Assembly: GCA_964035795.1 (NCBI GenBank)
Contig: OZ038320.1
Coordinates: 9,818,671 to 9,882,670, forward strand
Source: Pterobdella sp. o SKG-2022
Lineage: Eukaryota > Annelida > Clitellata > Hirudinida > Piscicolidae
DNA: 64,000 bases
Reading direction: 5' to 3'
Below, piece by piece: positions 62,930 through 64,000 of the stretch; within the stretch, counting starts at the first letter, position 1; every line of letters starts with the position of its first letter. Both the position numbers and the translations under genes were made by a program. The notes below the pieces were generated by a model that saw only the letters and a program-made list of their open reading frames with translations, made no database searches and was not told the DNA's origin.

Positions 62930-64000
62930 TTACGAAGAGACAAAAATAGAGATAAAATTGAGTGTTCAAATATTTTCAAAGATCTTCTTTCGCCAGTGTA
63001 CGGCTTCCCTCCAGCTTCCATAGGTCCCTGTCTTGCGCCAGTTCAACTGCCTGATCTATGGTTAGTTTGTGGGCTTTTAGATCGTGTTTGATCATTGTGA
63101 GAAGGTTGGTGCTAGGTCTTCTACGCTTTGCGTATTTTTTCTTAAGGCAATTGATGGTGGATTGTTTAGCTGGAACCAGATCATCCATGCGCAAAATATG
63201 GTCTAACATTTGCCAGCGTCGCATTGTCACGACTTGAGAGGCTGGTTCAATCAGGGCATTCACGATTTCTGTTTTCATGCGGTTTGGCCAGAAAACCCCA
63301 CATACATACCGCACCATTTTTTGGTTGAAACTGTCCACCGATCTAACCATCCCCTTGTCCATTGCCCACGTGCTACAACCAAAAAGCATGATGCTTTGAA
63401 CGTATGCTTTGTAGATTCTTAACTTTTTGTTTCTTGCTGTGCTCGAGTTCTATATTTTTTTTAGCTTGAGCATTGCCGTTGTTGTTAGCTGCTTCCTCCT
63501 TTTCCACTCTTGCTTTGTATTGAGTAGCATGCCCAGTTTTTTCGCATTTTTCCACTCGTTGTCTGATCCGATTTTGAGAGTCTCCGTTTTTGTGGTATTC
63601 ATTTTTAGGTTCCACTTTTTTAATATTTTTTCCACTATATTTAGGTTGACGCCATCTTTGCTAATGAAATCAACATCATCAGCATATGCAATGTCTTGGG
63701 CATAGGCATTATTTCTGACTTCTCTCAACGCTGCTTCTAGGTATGTGATGAAAAGTACTGGACTGAGACCATCTCTTTGAGAAATTCCATTATTGGTGTC
63801 AAAAGTGGGTCCTATTTCTTTGGTTCTCACTCTCAGACTGGTGTCATTGAGTAGAAAATGTATCGACTTCATATCTTCCTCGGAGCAGATTGTATTCAAC
63901 ATCTCCATTATTTTTACTCTTTTGACTGAGTCAAAAGCTGAGGATAAGTCTATACATGGATTGTGATTTTGTTATTGGTGCTCAATGTGCTTGCTATTTC
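62930..64000 (-). mobile_element. RTE-like LINE, C-terminal RT part, one visible nonsense codon, runs off the window
   Basis: Minus-strand frame from the window end: CIDLSSAFDSVKR (RT motif A), NNGISQRDGLSPVLFITYLE (motif B), DIAYADDVDFIS (motif C), TKTETLKIGSDN, then after an in-frame TAG at 63450-63452 the same frame continues NSSTARNKKLRIYKAYVQS, LFGCSTWAMDKGMVRSVDSF, and ends with DRDLWKLEGSRTLAKEDL at 62976. YADDVDFIS and the L-F-G-x-x-T-W-x motif are typical of RTE-type LINEs. The TAG replaces what is probably a TGG (Trp), and another stop lies upstream of motif A near 63975. The 3' UTR is short (62930-62975). Recently dead copy. Confidence 0.88.

Noticed and set aside
63210..63705. Plus-strand frames at 63210-63422 and 63427-63705
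   Set aside because: They are antisense shadows of the RTE-like LINE.

Overview
The window is AT-rich nuclear DNA from a multicellular animal, most likely an invertebrate; I cannot place it more finely. The evidence is GT-AG introns from about 47 nt to several kb, animal gene families that can be assembled exon by exon with matching phases (NDRG, GRWD1, BPNT1, an OTUD4-like OTU/Tudor protein, a CNKSR/IPCEF1-type PH protein, an SLC16-like transporter), several non-LTR retrotransposon remnants, palindromic repeats and a pure GATA array of about 755 bp. There are no operons, Shine-Dalgarno sites or CRISPR arrays. Most genes are split into exons too short to show up as long ORFs; exon boundaries here are my own reading and are untested by transcript data.

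Layout: 1-323 is the 3' end of a LINE with a poly-A tail. 1658-2413 is the (GATA)n array. 4610-5437 (+) is an intronless-looking hypothetical gene. 6290-12228 (-) is an OTUD4-like gene with a degenerate LINE fragment in one intron (about 10330-10830). 13604-15337 (-) is a dual-specificity phosphatase. 16704-24129 (+) is an NDRG-family gene in 13 exons, followed head-to-tail by 24806-29778 (+), a GRWD1 orthologue in 12 exons whose second intron holds an antisense LINE remnant with C2H2 fingers. 30262-33797 (-) is a BPNT1-like 3'(2'),5'-bisphosphate nucleotidase whose largest intron is packed with foldback repeats. 34786-38588 (-) is a Lys/Asn/Ser-rich protein of unknown function containing a diverged internal duplication; it lies head-to-head with a small unknown gene at 38825-39520 (+). 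39859-41440 (-) is a four-pass membrane protein.

41441-45694 is largely empty. 46441-47991 (+) is an intact but 5'-truncated CR1/L2-like reverse transcriptase. 50335-55052 (-) is a PH-domain gene of the CNKSR/IPCEF1 type, with a 17-nt exon and a roughly 100-residue insertion in its PH domain. 55600-56700 (+) holds coding-like stretches I could not assemble. 58018-58799 (-) is the 3' part of an unknown gene. 59092-62076 (+) is an SLC16/MCT-like major facilitator in seven exons. 62930-64000 (-) is an RTE-like LINE running off the window.

The genes have no obvious common pathway; this looks like an ordinary gene neighbourhood with heavy repeat content, not a dedicated new system. The most unusual items are the PH-domain insertion, the duplicated module in the 34786-38588 gene, and a family of composite palindromic (MITE-like) elements scattered through introns.
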